Assembly: GCF_017377395.1 (NCBI RefSeq)
Contig: NZ_CP061800.1
Coordinates: 3,100,001 to 3,164,000 of the forward strand
Source: Desulfonema magnum
GTDB taxonomy: Bacteria > Desulfobacterota > Desulfobacteria > Desulfobacterales > 4be13
Length of the DNA stretch: 64,000 nt
Direction of reading: 5' to 3'
Shown piece after piece: positions 46,917 to 56,605 of the stretch (position 1 is the first letter of the stretch; each line of letters starts with the position of its first letter). Made by a program: the position numbers and the translations under genes. The notes beneath the pieces were generated by a model. It searched no databases. It worked only from the letters and a program-made list of their open reading frames with translations, and had not been told where the DNA came from.

Positions 46917-48008
46917 CTAAGGCTTGTATTCCATATAGTCCTGAACTTCTTTCAGGTAATTTTCAGGCCGATAGGTATCTCCGGGGTAAAGATTGTTGAT
47001 TTTTTCCATATAATTTTCATGTGTGACATGGCCCTGCTTTTTCAAAAGCGCCATTTCCTCGTCAGAAAGCTTGAAGAATTCAATGCCGGCCTTCTGAGCC
47101 TTTGCGATTTCTTCTGCTTCCTGCGCCCTGGTTTCCTGGCGAATTTTTGCACAGATATCATGGACCGTTTCCTTGAATATTTTTTGGAGATCAGCAGGCA
47201 GTTTGTTAAACCATGCTTTGTTAAAAATCCATATAAACAGCCCCTGGGCATAGTTCAGCTGGGTGAAATATTTTGCAACTTCAAACTTTTTGGTTACATT
47301 GCAGACCGTCGGCGTATGGTCCAGACCCTCGAAAACTCCCTGTTTAAAGGCGATGGGCACATCCGGCCACGGCATGACGACCGGATTAAATCCCCACTCC
47401 TTATAAAGCAGCTGATTCACAGCAGCTTCGGCAATACGAAATTTGATTTTTTGGGCGTCTTCAATGGTTTTGACCGGTGTTGTCGTTGCCCAGCCGTAAT
47501 TCCCGTAACCCGTGATGTCAAAGCCCATAATTCCCTGATGATCCATTGCCATCATAAAATGATCAAAGAGCTTCCCGCTGTTGACGAATTTGTCCAGCTT
47601 ATCAAATGAGTTGATCAGAAAGGGAAGGTTGATCAGGCCAAACCGGGGGCCCATGTTGGTTGAAGCCACAGAACTCACACTCATCCCCTGAATCGCGCCC
47701 ATTTGCAACTGATTCAGAACTTCCACCTCACCCCCGAGCATGGAAAAGGGTTTGTAATCCATAAAAATCTGGCCGTTTGTTTTCTTCCATAGTTCATCCC
47801 GGATGGCAAATCCGGCATAAACACCTTTGATGACAGGATGGGACACATTGGAAACAATACATTTGTACTTTGCGCCAGAGGGATCAAAACTGGGTTTCCA
47901 TTTGTCCAGTGAGAGAGCGCCCCCCATTACGGGACCTGCCAGTAATCCAAAAGTGACCAGACAACATGTTGTAAAAATAACCATTTTTTTACATATCATT
48001 TTTCTCAC
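46917..48008 (-). CDS. TRAP transporter solute-binding protein (DctP family)
   Basis: A ~363-residue periplasmic protein with a Sec signal (VIFTTCCLVTFGLLAGPVMGG). DctP features: SHPVIKGVYAGFAIRDELWKKTNGQI, FSMLGGEVEVLNQLQMGAIQGMSV, then KIKFRIAEAA and PVVMPWPDVPIAFKQGVFEGLD, where the Arg of the RIAE region forms the carboxylate salt bridge typical of the family. It feeds an organic acid or similar solute to TRAP permeases; no permease gene is adjacent. I favour the GTG at 48008 (AAGGAG just upstream) or the ATG at 47999 over an ATG further up that lacks a ribosome-binding site. A strong terminator follows. Confidence 0.87.
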   Translation of the reverse strand: MRKMICKKMVIFTTCCLVTFGLLAGPVMGGALSLDKWKPSFDPSGAKYKCIVSNVSHPVIKGVYAGFAIRDELWKKTNGQIFMDYKPFSMLGGEVEVLNQLQMGAIQGMSVSSVASTNMGPRFGLINLPFLINSFDKLDKFVNSGKLFDHFMMAMDHQGIMGFDITGYGNYGWATTTPVKTIEDAQKIKFRIAEAAVNQLLYKEWGFNPVVMPWPDVPIAFKQGVFEGLDHTPTVCNVTKKFEVAKYFTQLNYAQGLFIWIFNKAWFNKLPADLQKIFKETVHDICAKIRQETRAQEAEEIAKAQKAGIEFFKLSDEEMALLKKQGHVTHENYMEKINNLYPGDTYRPENYLKEVQDYMEYKP

Positions 48009-48664
48009 ATTTCTCCTTTTTAAAATTTTCATAATTTTATAAACGCTATTCATTTACCAAATAACTATTTTGTAGCTATATCACAATTATTTTATTTTTT
48101 GTCAAGAAAAAAATGGGCTGTATTTTTGATTTTTCGGACAAACTGCTGACAGAGGCAAAGCCGCAGGCTTTCTTACAATTTTTTCTGACATCCGGATCGA
48201 ATTTCTCACCACACATATTGCTCATGGTTCGGGCATCGAAAATCCGGGAAAAATATCAGATCAAAAAGTTTTCAGGACAAACGGAGTGCAAAAATAGAGC
48301 GAAGCGGTTTTTTGCAGGTGCTTCAAAAGGAGTGCAAAAATAGAGCGAAGCGGTTTTTTGCAGGTGGTTCAAAAGGAGTGCAAAAAAAACGCTTCGCTCT
48401 ATTTTTGCACTCCGGAAAATATGCTTCTTCCCGGAGAGGTGCGTGTTTTCTTTTCTAAGCAAATCACTTTCCCATCCTTCATCATTTCAATTTCATCTTG
48501 ACAGTTCTGAAGCATGAAATTTAATTCGTTGATACACAAAGCTTTAATTAAAACCTTAATTTTTTTTGTCGCGCTGTTTTTTGGGGAAGACAAAATTTAT
48601 TTTTTGTATTATATTGGCATGTATATTGCATCAGATATTTATATTGCATCAGAAAGGAAAAATC
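48009..48664. repeat. Intergenic region with GGAGTGCAAAAAT repeats (48283-48418)
   Basis: GGAGTGCAAAAATAGAGCGA... starts at 48283, 48329 and 48375 (46-bp period, third copy partial) and is followed by the inverse ATAxxTTTGCACTCC at 48390-48414. Together they form a strong cruciform. The same palindrome is at 15323-15378. The transposase promoter and left end would lie after ~48550, where TATATTGCATCAG is repeated twice just before the gene. Confidence 0.75.
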
Positions 48665-50191
48665 ATGCCTGAAAAACAGACAGCATCCGGCCGTCCTGAC
48701 ACCGCTGAACTGACAAATCAGAGAGCGGAGAAAAAAAAGGTTGAAAAGCAACTGCGCGAGCATCAGAAAACAGAAGGTCTGAAACCTGCATCCCGGGACT
48801 CCCTTCCGAACTGCAAATGTGCCTGTAAGACAGTGGCGGAAGAAAAAGCGGAACGTGAAGAGGCGCTTACAGAGCAAATGAAAATTATAAAAGCTCATCT
48901 TCCGGTCCTTCTGAAACGCCTGAGGAAGATTCAGGACCCGAGAAATCCGAAAAAGTGCAAACATAAGATGACGGTCATTCTGATTTACGGAATACTTACC
49001 TTTGTATTCCAGATGAGTTCCCGGCGTGAGGCAAATCGGGAGATGACCCGTCCGATGTTTATGGAAAATCTTCGGCTGTATTTTCCTGAACTTGCTGATC
49101 TGCCGCATAATGACACACTGATGCGTCTTCTTTCCGCAATTGAAGTTGCCGAGATTGAAGAAGCTTATATTGAACTGGTCCGCCGGTTTGTCAGGAATAA
49201 AAAGTTCCGTCGTTATCTGATCGGCAATTGTTATCCTGTGGCTGTTGACGGGACACAGAAGTTTGTAAGAAGTGAGATATGGAGTGAGGAATGTCTGGAA
49301 CGCAAGATCGGGAAAAGTGAGCGGAGGCAGTATTATGTCTATGTGCTGGAAGCCTGCCTTGCATTTCATAACGGAATGACAATTCCCCTTATGAGTGAAT
49401 TTCTGAGTTATCCGGAAGGAGATACGGATAACAACAAACAGGACTGTGAGCTGAAGGCTTTTCACAGACTGATGAGGCGTCTGAAAAAGAAATTTCCCCG
49501 TCTTCCGGTAATATTGCTGCTTGACGGTCTTTATGCCAACGGCCCTGTGGCGGAGTTGTGCGCAGAGAACAAATGGCAGTTCATGATTGTCCTGAAAGAC
49601 AATTGTCTGCGCAGTGTGTGGGAGGAATTCAACTCGCTCAGAGGACTTGAGAAAGGCAACAGGGCAAACAGGAAATGGGGGAATCGTAAACAGCATTTTG
49701 AATGGGTGAACGGACTGGAATACCGGTACGGAGAGAAATACAGGCGCAAAATTGTGATCCATGTTGTCGTATGTGAGGAGACATGGGAAAAGGTTAATAA
49801 AAATGCGGAGACTGAGATCATGACCTCCCGTCATGCCTGGATTTCCAGCGAACCGCTTAACTACGGCAATGTTCACGAACGCTGTAATATGGGAGCACGT
49901 CACCGATGGGGTATTGAAACCGGCATACTTGTTGAAAAACGTCACGGGTATAATTATGAACACTGTTTTTCTTACAACTGGAGTGCCATGAAAGGATATC
50001 ATTATCTGATGAAAACCGGTCATCTGTTCACCATTCTTGCCCAGTATTCCGAATGCCTTATAAAAACAGTTAAAAATCATGGCCTGAAAGGTTTTATCAG
50101 ATTTATTCGTGAAACAGTTTCCGGCCCGTGGCCGGATGAGGAAACAGTGTTCAGGCGACTGAACAAAAACTTTCAGCTTCGTCTGGCTTAG
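48665..50191 (+). CDS. DDE transposase (IS4/ISAs1-like superfamily)
   Basis: A 508-residue protein with an N-terminal charged helical region, then IQDPRNPKKCKHKMTVILIY, D of VAVDGTQKF, D of ILLLDGLYANG and E of RWGIETGILVEKRHGYNYEH, a DDE RNase H-like transposase with an apparently complete catalytic triad. The ATG at 48665 (AAAGGA upstream) fits; a longer frame starts in AT-rich flank. No clear terminal inverted repeats were found by eye, so element limits are undefined. It lacks frameshifts and may be functional. IS family uncertain. Confidence 0.78.
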   Translation: MPEKQTASGRPDTAELTNQRAEKKKVEKQLREHQKTEGLKPASRDSLPNCKCACKTVAEEKAEREEALTEQMKIIKAHLPVLLKRLRKIQDPRNPKKCKHKMTVILIYGILTFVFQMSSRREANREMTRPMFMENLRLYFPELADLPHNDTLMRLLSAIEVAEIEEAYIELVRRFVRNKKFRRYLIGNCYPVAVDGTQKFVRSEIWSEECLERKIGKSERRQYYVYVLEACLAFHNGMTIPLMSEFLSYPEGDTDNNKQDCELKAFHRLMRRLKKKFPRLPVILLLDGLYANGPVAELCAENKWQFMIVLKDNCLRSVWEEFNSLRGLEKGNRANRKWGNRKQHFEWVNGLEYRYGEKYRRKIVIHVVVCEETWEKVNKNAETEIMTSRHAWISSEPLNYGNVHERCNMGARHRWGIETGILVEKRHGYNYEHCFSYNWSAMKGYHYLMKTGHLFTILAQYSECLIKTVKNHGLKGFIRFIRETVSGPWPDEETVFRRLNKNFQLRLA

Positions 50192-50629
50192 TCCTGCATC
50201 GAAAATATATAAAGACGTGACATCTGAGGGAGAGGTGTGTGCATATATAACATTTTTTTGCTGTATAGTCATCATTAAAAATCTCTGAAAGTAATTCAGT
50301 ATATGAATTTATTATCACGAGCAAATTTTATTGTTTTTTGCTCCCAAATAACTGCTGAATAAAAACTCATGCTTCAGCACTGTCATCTTGACCCGTCAGT
50401 TTTAAAGGTGTTAGGTGTCAGGTGTGTTAGGTGTTAGGTGTCAGGTGTGTTAGGTGTCAGGTGTTAGGTGTCAGGTGTTAGGTGTTTTAAGAAGAACGAA
50501 GTTACAGATTCTTGTCAATCTGGCGATTAACACTTAACACTTAACACTTAACACTTAACACCTAACACCTAACACCTAACACACCTAACACACCCAACAC
50601 CTTTATTCATAATTTCAACAGGAATAACC
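50192..50629. repeat. Inverted heptamer arrays (GTGTTAG / CTAACAC) before the parA-like gene
   Basis: 50401-50490 holds about 12 GTGTTAG/GTGTCAG units; 50527-50605 holds about 11 TTAACAC/CTAACAC units in the opposite sense. The two arrays could fold into a long imperfect stem around a 37-nt loop. They end ~25 bp before the start codon at 50630. The first part (50192-50400) has no feature. Confidence 0.9.
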
Positions 50630-51400
50630 ATGACTCGGTTTATTATATTTGCAAATCGAAAAGGGGGATGCGGAAAAACAACTACGGCTGTCAATGTTGC
50701 CCATGCCTTGGCGAAAAAAGAAAAAAAAATTCTTTTGGTTGATGTTGACCCCCAGGCCCATGCCAGTCTTTCAGTGGGAAACGCTCCCGGTATTCAATAT
50801 CCGACCATTTTCCATCTTCTCAGGGGTGAAGTTTCTTTAAAACATGCCATCGTCCGAACCCACCTTGACGGAGTGAGTCTGATTCCTTCATCACGCGATC
50901 TGATCGCTTTTGAAACTGAATTTTCTTCCCAAAAAAGAAGCGAAATGCTTTTGTCAGAGAAACTGACTGGCGATATCGGAGATTTCGATTATCTGATTTT
51001 CGACCCGCCGCCCACAGCAGGGCTTCTGACCATCTCCGCTTTGGCAGCCGCACAGGAGGTTTATATTCCCATGCAGATGCATTTTCTGAACTTAGAAGGT
51101 CTGGCAGAAATGGTTCGGCTGGTTTATGATGTCAATGCTGCCTGGAATCCGAATCTCCGTATGGAGGGCATCATACCGACATTCTTCAATAAAACGACCC
51201 GAATTGCAAAGGAGATCGCAGATGATATTATCAGACATTTTGGAAAAGACAGGCTTTTTCCCGGAATCCGGATGAATATCAGTCTCAGTGAAGCGCCCGG
51301 TCATGGCAAATCCATTTTTGAATACGCGCCCGGAAGCACCGGCGCTTCAGATTATATGAAACTGGCAGATAAGATTGATTCAGTGAACAGTTATCCGTAA
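50630..51400 (+). CDS. ParA/MinD-family ATPase at a chemosensory locus
   Basis: A 256-residue ParA protein with deviant Walker A KGGCGKTTT (signature Lys at the start), DVDPQAHAS, Walker B region YLIFDPPPTAG, and the C-terminal FFNKTTRIAKE. It lacks the N-terminal HTH of plasmid ParA, as in ParC/PpfA-type proteins that place chemosensory arrays. Position ahead of the receptor, CheW and CheA genes supports such a role. No ParB partner is adjacent; the coiled-coil/TPR protein or the CheW scaffold could be the partner. The start is supported by GGAATAACC upstream only weakly. Confidence 0.85.
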   Translation: MTRFIIFANRKGGCGKTTTAVNVAHALAKKEKKILLVDVDPQAHASLSVGNAPGIQYPTIFHLLRGEVSLKHAIVRTHLDGVSLIPSSRDLIAFETEFSSQKRSEMLLSEKLTGDIGDFDYLIFDPPPTAGLLTISALAAAQEVYIPMQMHFLNLEGLAEMVRLVYDVNAAWNPNLRMEGIIPTFFNKTTRIAKEIADDIIRHFGKDRLFPGIRMNISLSEAPGHGKSIFEYAPGSTGASDYMKLADKIDSVNSYP

Positions 51401-51704
51401 AAAAACTATCAGCAGGCCAAAAGGCTCCGGCCGGATTAACACATTCAGGAGGATGACGGGCAGGCTTTTCATAATAGCGTTGTTCCCAAATAAGCAGGCT
51501 TCCCAGCTCACTATATGACGCGACGAGCGGCTCATGACACCACAAAGACACGAAGGCGCAAAGAGACACGAAGACCCTTCGTGAAGCCCTCGCGGCTTCG
51601 TGTCTTTGTGGCATTATTTATTTAGGAACAACGCTAATGTTCTGATCCGTTGACGACTGAGAACTTGAAAATTTTGACGATTATTCACTGACAGGGAGTG
51701 GTTT
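51401..51704. repeat. Spacer with CACGAAG/CTTCGTG inverted repeat (51537-51617)
   Basis: CACAAAGACACGAAGGCGCA... at ~51541 and GGCTTCGTGTCTTTGTGGCA at ~51596 form an imperfect hairpin. The same unit is the core of the family-A MITE at 14179-14446. The remainder contains the leader of 51705 (AGGGAGTGG upstream of the ATG). Confidence 0.7.
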
Positions 51705-52262
51705 ATGGAAGAAAATAAGGCAGAAAATGACGCTCGGGAAGAGAATAAGGCAGAAAACAGCGCCGTGGGAACTCGTTTGGGAGATTTGCTCGTACAAAAA
51801 GGTATTGAGAATGTGGAAACTGCCCCTTATGAAGCCAGAATAAAATATCTGGAACAGGAAAATAAGAATTTGGAGCAAAAAAATAAAGACATTTCAGAAA
51901 AATTAGCCAGTCTGAAGGCGGTTATGGAACAAAAAAATGATGTTCTTTCTGAGGAACTGGCCCATCAGAAATCGCTCATCCAAAAAATGGAACAAGAAAA
52001 AATTGGGGCTGCTGATTCTTTGTTTAAGAGAGCTGTTCAGGAATTAAAGGAAGAAAATTATATTGATGCCATGGGCATGCTGCAAGCTCATATGATTTAT
52101 GAACCTGAAAACACAAAAGCCATGATCAATCTTGCTGTGGCTTATGCAGAACTTGATTATCATGACAGAGCAAAAAAAATGCTGCATAATGTTCTGGAAC
52201 ATGATCCGGATAATGAAACAGCAAAGAAAAATCTTGCTATATTGAATGAAGATCAGGTATGA
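51705..52262 (+). CDS. Coiled-coil / TPR protein of the chemosensory locus
   Basis: A 185-residue soluble protein: an acidic/Lys-rich N-terminus with repeated EENKAEN, a coiled coil (~45-100, EQENKNLEQKNKDISEKLASL), then TPR-like helices (~105-180: AVQELKEENYIDAMGMLQAH, NLAVAYAELDYHDRAKKML, DPDNETAKKNLA). No catalytic motif. It probably acts as an adaptor, perhaps linking the ParA-like ATPase to the receptor cluster. 82 bp separate it from the receptor start. Confidence 0.7.
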   Translation: MEENKAENDAREENKAENSAVGTRLGDLLVQKGIENVETAPYEARIKYLEQENKNLEQKNKDISEKLASLKAVMEQKNDVLSEELAHQKSLIQKMEQEKIGAADSLFKRAVQELKEENYIDAMGMLQAHMIYEPENTKAMINLAVAYAELDYHDRAKKMLHNVLEHDPDNETAKKNLAILNEDQV

Positions 52263-52344
52263 TTTAGTTGAATAATTGAAAATTAAGAAGTTTACAGCCC
52301 CTAACTTTAACCATAGCCCTTTATTTAGCAGGAGGATAACGAAT

Positions 52345-54294
52345 ATGGCAAAAAAACTTGCAACGCCTGAATATATTAAGAAAAAAGGCACGACAAAAGT
52401 TGAAATGGGAAATACTGACGAACTGGCTAAAAAGCGTGAGGATGCCCGGAAAATGGCCCAGGAAAAAGCCAGAGCCAGGACACTGGCCCGCCAGCAGGCC
52501 ATCGCGGAAAGGCTGGCTTCCGCAGTGGCGGAAATGACCTCTTCGTTGGAACAGGCCTCCGGAGCTTCCGAAGAACTTGGCAACACCATGGAGACCATTG
52601 CCACGACTTCGGAAGAAACTTCTTCAGCAGCAGAAGAATCCCGTGCCGCCATCGGACAGATTGCCAAGTCCGCAGAGCTTGGAAATGAGCGATCCAAAGA
52701 TTTTCTTGAGAAGTCAAAGAATCTGCAGCGAATGATAAAAGACACGGGCGATGATGTCAACGCACTGGTCAGAGGGGTCAAAAATTCTGCTGCTTCCAAC
52801 GCTGAATCTACTAAGCTGATCCGGGAGTTAGAGAAAAATTCCGAACAGATCGGTGAAATTGTCGGGGCAGTGGTACGGATTGCGGATCAGACCAACCTGC
52901 TGGCCCTGAACGCTGCCATCGAAGCGGCCCGGGCCGGGGAACATGGCCGGGGATTTGCTGTGGTGGCCGATGAAGTGAGAAACCTGGCGGAAATTTCCGA
53001 AGAAAGCGCCCGGGGGATTCGTAATGTGGTGGATGAAATTCAGGATCAGGTGCAGCGGGTGGTGGATGATATCGAAGCAGCCACGGAAAGTTCTCTGGAG
53101 GAGGTTGAGAAGGCTGAAGTTGTTATAAAAGATTTGGATCAGATTCTTAATGAGCTGGAAGATGTGGTGGAAGCCTCTGCTGAGATTACTCAGAACAACG
53201 CGGACATACTGGCCGGTGCCGAAGAATATATGAGAGGTTCCGAGATCATTGCCAGCAATTCCGAAGAACAAAGCAGCGCGGCTGAGGAAGCCAGCAAGGC
53301 TGTGGGTGAACAGAACAAGGCTTTCAATGAAATGCAGAGCGCGGCCGAAAATCTGGCGGAACTGACTGAGACGCTGAGAAGCGCTGTTGACAGCACAAAA
53401 TCTGCGGAAGAGGCGGCGGCCGCAGCGGAGCAGCTCTCAGCAAATATTGAGGAAGCCACGACATCCTCGGCTCAGATCATGACCGCCTTGGAGCAGATTG
53501 CCAAAGGTGCCCGGAATCAGAGTATGGCAGGCGATCAGAACAAAGATGTGGGGGAAAAGCTGGAAACTGCCGTTACAACCATGGCTGAACGCGCGCAGGT
53601 TTCGGAAAAGAAGATCGCCACGCTCAAAGAACTGGTCGCTAAAAACAAGGGGAGTGTGGACAATCTGATCAGCAATATCAGTAAATCCTCAGAAGCATCC
53701 AGCCAGGCCGTGACAAATGTCAGAATACTGGATGACCGCACCAACAATATCAATAAAATCGTTGACAAGATTGTCAATGTCTCGCTGCAAACCAATATGC
53801 TGGCTGTGAACGGATCCATTGAAGCGGCCCGGGCCGGCGAATTCGGCAGGGGATTTTCCGTGGTCGCGGGCGATATACGGACACTTGCCAATGATTCATC
53901 AGAAAATGCGGAACAGATCAGAGATATGGTACGATCCATGCAGACGCAGATCAACATCGTGGCAGGTGATCTTGAAATAGGGGGCAAAGTCGCAGCCGAA
54001 GAAGTGCTGAGTGCTAAGAAAACCACGGATAACCTGGATACCATCGAAGCGGATATGGGGGAAGTTGAGATCGGTATCCAATATATCAGCACAGGTGCGG
54101 ACGAAATCAAGGTGGCACTGGAGCAGGCAAACAAGGCCGTGATTGTGATTGCCAACGCGGCAGAAGAGGCCAGCAAAGTGACGGATGAGGCATCCAAGGC
54201 TGCGGAAGAAGGGAACAAGGGGATGCAGATCATTGCCGAGGCAATTGAGGATATCGCCAGCCAGGCCGACGAGATGCAAAACATAGGAGGCTAA
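52345..54294 (+). CDS. Soluble chemoreceptor with two methyl-accepting signalling tips
   Basis: A 649-residue protein, no membrane helix. It has two conserved hairpin tips: [20 protein letters not shown] at ~180 and [20 protein letters not shown] at ~480. Each is followed by GRGF-VVA and sits in long antiparallel coiled coils with E/Q-rich methylation-type segments. The first tip is canonical; the second has AVNGSIEA. A single MCP domain is ~250 residues, so this is a tandem arrangement. No ligand domain is recognisable. AGGAGG 9 bp upstream fixes the ATG at 52345 over a longer frame. It lies 3 bp before the CheW scaffold gene. It probably forms a cytoplasmic, possibly double-layered, array. 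Confidence 0.88.
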   Translation: MAKKLATPEYIKKKGTTKVEMGNTDELAKKREDARKMAQEKARARTLARQQAIAERLASAVAEMTSSLEQASGASEELGNTMETIATTSEETSSAAEESRAAIGQIAKSAELGNERSKDFLEKSKNLQRMIKDTGDDVNALVRGVKNSAASNAESTKLIRELEKNSEQIGEIVGAVVRIADQTNLLALNAAIEAARAGEHGRGFAVVADEVRNLAEISEESARGIRNVVDEIQDQVQRVVDDIEAATESSLEEVEKAEVVIKDLDQILNELEDVVEASAEITQNNADILAGAEEYMRGSEIIASNSEEQSSAAEEASKAVGEQNKAFNEMQSAAENLAELTETLRSAVDSTKSAEEAAAAAEQLSANIEEATTSSAQIMTALEQIAKGARNQSMAGDQNKDVGEKLETAVTTMAERAQVSEKKIATLKELVAKNKGSVDNLISNISKSSEASSQAVTNVRILDDRTNNINKIVDKIVNVSLQTNMLAVNGSIEAARAGEFGRGFSVVAGDIRTLANDSSENAEQIRDMVRSMQTQINIVAGDLEIGGKVAAEEVLSAKKTTDNLDTIEADMGEVEIGIQYISTGADEIKVALEQANKAVIVIANAAEEASKVTDEASKAAEEGNKGMQIIAEAIEDIASQADEMQNIGG

Positions 54295-54297
54295 AAA

Positions 54298-56370
54298 ATG
54301 CCAGAAACAGATAATGAAGTGAGAAATGGGAAAAAGAGAAGTGAGAATACTCAGTCTTCAGTTCTCAGTTCTCAGTTGTCCGATGAAAGGCAACTGGTCG
54401 TGTTCAGGCTGGTGGAGGAAGAATTTGGCGTGGAAATCGAGAACGTCAAAGAGATTGTCCGTCTGCCTGATATCACACCGGTTCCCCGGAGTCCTGATTA
54501 TGTGGCTGGTATCTGCAACCTGCGCGGGAATGTGCTGCCGGTTATTGACACCCGGACCCGCTTTGCTCTCGATCCCCAGGAATCTACGGATCATACCCGG
54601 CTGCTGGTGGTGGAGACAGGCGGTGTGCAGACCAGTCTGGTGGTGGACAGCGTGCGTGAGGTCATGCGTATGCTGAATATGCAGGAGGAGCCTCCGCCCC
54701 CTGTCTGCCGCGGCATTGACCGACAGTTCCTGAGCGGTGTGGTAAAGGCGGACAGCGGCGAACGTCTGATATTGAAGCTTAATCTTGATGAAGTCCTGGC
54801 TTCGGACATGGAAGCGGATGCAGAGGGAAGAGAAACCTCGGATCATCAGGCAGATATGTCACCCGTTATCGAGGGTGATACTGCCGCGGAAGAGCAACTG
54901 GTTTCCTTCAAGGTTGCACAAGATGAATACGCATTTGATATTGACAAAGTCAGCGAGATTATTAACATCACGGAAATTACCGCCGTGCCTAATGTTCCAA
55001 GTTATGTCAGGGGCCTGTTCACCATTCGGAACCATTTGCTTCCCATTATTGATTTGCGGGAACTCCTGGGACTTCCGAGCCTGATCTCCGAACGCCATGA
55101 TGCCATTGACAGAGCAGTCAAAAGACATGGGGAATGGGCGGAAAACCTGAAACATGTTGTGGAAGCCGGGGCACATTTTACAGGGAACATGAACCCGAAA
55201 GAGACTGTCTTCGGCATATGGCTGGAAACCTATAAGACGTCCAGTATTGAGATCGAAGCCATTATCAAACGATTGAAAAAAAACCGGTGGGAGTTGTATA
55301 ATTCAGGAGCGGAGGTTCTTGAACTGAGAAAAACATCCAAACCGGAAGCAATGGCTTTTTTCAGTGAAAGGATATCTCCCCAGTTAAAAATTGTCACTGA
55401 TATCATGGCTGAACTCAAAAGCGCGCTGGAAGGACATATTCTGGAAGATCAGCGTGCTCTGATGGTGGAGTCGGATTCAATGACCATCGGCTATCTGGTG
55501 GACTGGGTGGACGAAGTACTCCGAATTCCCATATCCGTGATTGATGAGACCCCTGTGGTGGCATCCTCGGGCCGAAAAGAAGTCAAAGCCGTGGCAAAAT
55601 TGAACAAGGGAGAGCGTCTGATTATGATTATGGATGAATCTGCTTTGGTTTCCCGCGAAACATCCCGTGCGCTTTCCGAGCAAATACGAAAGGAAGAGGC
55701 TGTGGAAAAAGGAGATGCAAAAGATTCAGAAAAAAAATCTCTGGCCCAGCAGACCATGGACGAAGAGCAACTGGTCACTTTCACCATCAATACCGAAGAG
55801 TATGGCATTCGTATTATGCAGGTGCAGGAGATCAACCGGATAACGGAAATCACGACGGTGCCCCGGGCCCCCTATTTTGTTGACGGGATGACAAACCTGC
55901 GCGGGAACGTCATTCCGGTCATCAACATCCGCAAGCTTTTTGCCCTGGAAGACCGGGACGTGGAAGACCGCACACGGATCATTATTGTTGACATCGGCGG
56001 CAACAAAACCGGTTTGCGGGTGGATCAGGTCAACGAAGTGCTGCGTTTTTCCAAACGGGATATTGAAAAAACGCCTAAAATCGTTATTGCCGGAGGCGTC
56101 AACAAATATATGGAAGGGGTCTGTAAAATTGATCACGGCAAACGCATGGTGGTTTTGTTAAACATGGAAAAAATACTGGATGAAAAAGAGCTGATGAACC
56201 TGAGTGAGATAGTAAAAGAGTCAGTTTCCGGACAAAACCATATGACAGAAAGCTTTTCAAAGAACGAAGCGCCTCCGGAGAAGACTCAGGCAGAAGAAGC
56301 AAAGCTGGACGAGACTGAAAAAATAAAATTAGAAAAGCCTGCAAAGAAAAAATTGGAAATAGCGGAATAA
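54298..56370 (+). CDS. Triple-CheW scaffold with a CZB-like insertion
   Basis: A 690-residue protein with three CheW domains: ~30-165, ~198-445 (split) and ~488-632. Each has the pattern LV-F-V...Y-I-I--V-EI, then P-Y-GxxNLRGxVxPVID. The middle domain is interrupted at ~262-382 by a helical CZB-like segment (RAVKRHGEWAENLKHVV, ETVFGIWLETY) in which the expected zinc-ligand Cys is Val and the C-terminal His ligands are not seen. The first ~28 residues include SSVLSSQLS, encoded by AGTTCTC heptamers. The C-tail is Lys/Glu-rich. It probably bridges several receptors and CheA in the array. A CheV-type receiver is absent. Confidence 0.87.
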   Translation: MPETDNEVRNGKKRSENTQSSVLSSQLSDERQLVVFRLVEEEFGVEIENVKEIVRLPDITPVPRSPDYVAGICNLRGNVLPVIDTRTRFALDPQESTDHTRLLVVETGGVQTSLVVDSVREVMRMLNMQEEPPPPVCRGIDRQFLSGVVKADSGERLILKLNLDEVLASDMEADAEGRETSDHQADMSPVIEGDTAAEEQLVSFKVAQDEYAFDIDKVSEIINITEITAVPNVPSYVRGLFTIRNHLLPIIDLRELLGLPSLISERHDAIDRAVKRHGEWAENLKHVVEAGAHFTGNMNPKETVFGIWLETYKTSSIEIEAIIKRLKKNRWELYNSGAEVLELRKTSKPEAMAFFSERISPQLKIVTDIMAELKSALEGHILEDQRALMVESDSMTIGYLVDWVDEVLRIPISVIDETPVVASSGRKEVKAVAKLNKGERLIMIMDESALVSRETSRALSEQIRKEEAVEKGDAKDSEKKSLAQQTMDEEQLVTFTINTEEYGIRIMQVQEINRITEITTVPRAPYFVDGMTNLRGNVIPVINIRKLFALEDRDVEDRTRIIIVDIGGNKTGLRVDQVNEVLRFSKRDIEKTPKIVIAGGVNKYMEGVCKIDHGKRMVVLLNMEKILDEKELMNLSEIVKESVSGQNHMTESFSKNEAPPEKTQAEEAKLDETEKIKLEKPAKKKLEIAE
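54353..54380 (+). repeat. Short heptamer array (AGTTCTC)n in the CheW reading frame
   Basis: About four units (CAGTCTT, CAGTTCT, CAGTTCT, CAGTTGT) encode the Ser/Gln-rich SSVLSSQLS just before the first CheW domain. The same 7-bp periodicity as the larger arrays. Confidence 0.7.
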
Positions 56371-56605
56371 TTTCGCTCGTTCCCAGGCTCTGCCTGGGAA
56401 TGCATCCCCGAGACTCTGCCTCGTATAGCATTATGGGAAACATTGCCTGAAGGATGACATACTCACGAAACGGAGCCTCTTAGTATAATATCCCGGACCG
56501 AGCCTGGAACAAGAATTTTCTCACTTTTTTTTGGGGAAAACGCCTGCTGGGTATCCAGTGATAACTATCTATTAATAACTGATCTCTAACCTAAAAAGTT
56601 CTGTT
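56371..56605. repeat. Spacer with CCCAGGCTCTGCCTGGGAA palindrome
   Basis: TCCCAGGCTCTGCCTGGGAA at ~56391-56410 is a REP-like palindrome. GAGACTCTGCCTC and a further CCGAGCCTGG follow. The segment ends with CTATCTATTAATAACTGATC close to the cheB start. No gene. Confidence 0.6.

Noticed and set aside
48430..50245. GGAGAGGTGCGTG / GGAGAGGTGTGTG as ends of the second transposase element
   Set aside because: They are short, imperfect and in direct orientation, too weak to define insertion-sequence ends.
48548..50275. 575-codon open frame on the minus strand
   Set aside because: It is the shadow of the plus-strand transposase, which has clear DDE motifs; the minus translation is Phe/His-rich with no family pattern.
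53535..54284. Long minus-strand frames opposite the chemoreceptor and CheW genes
   Set aside because: Ser/Ile/Ala-rich antisense products of Ala/Glu-rich coiled-coil coding sequence.
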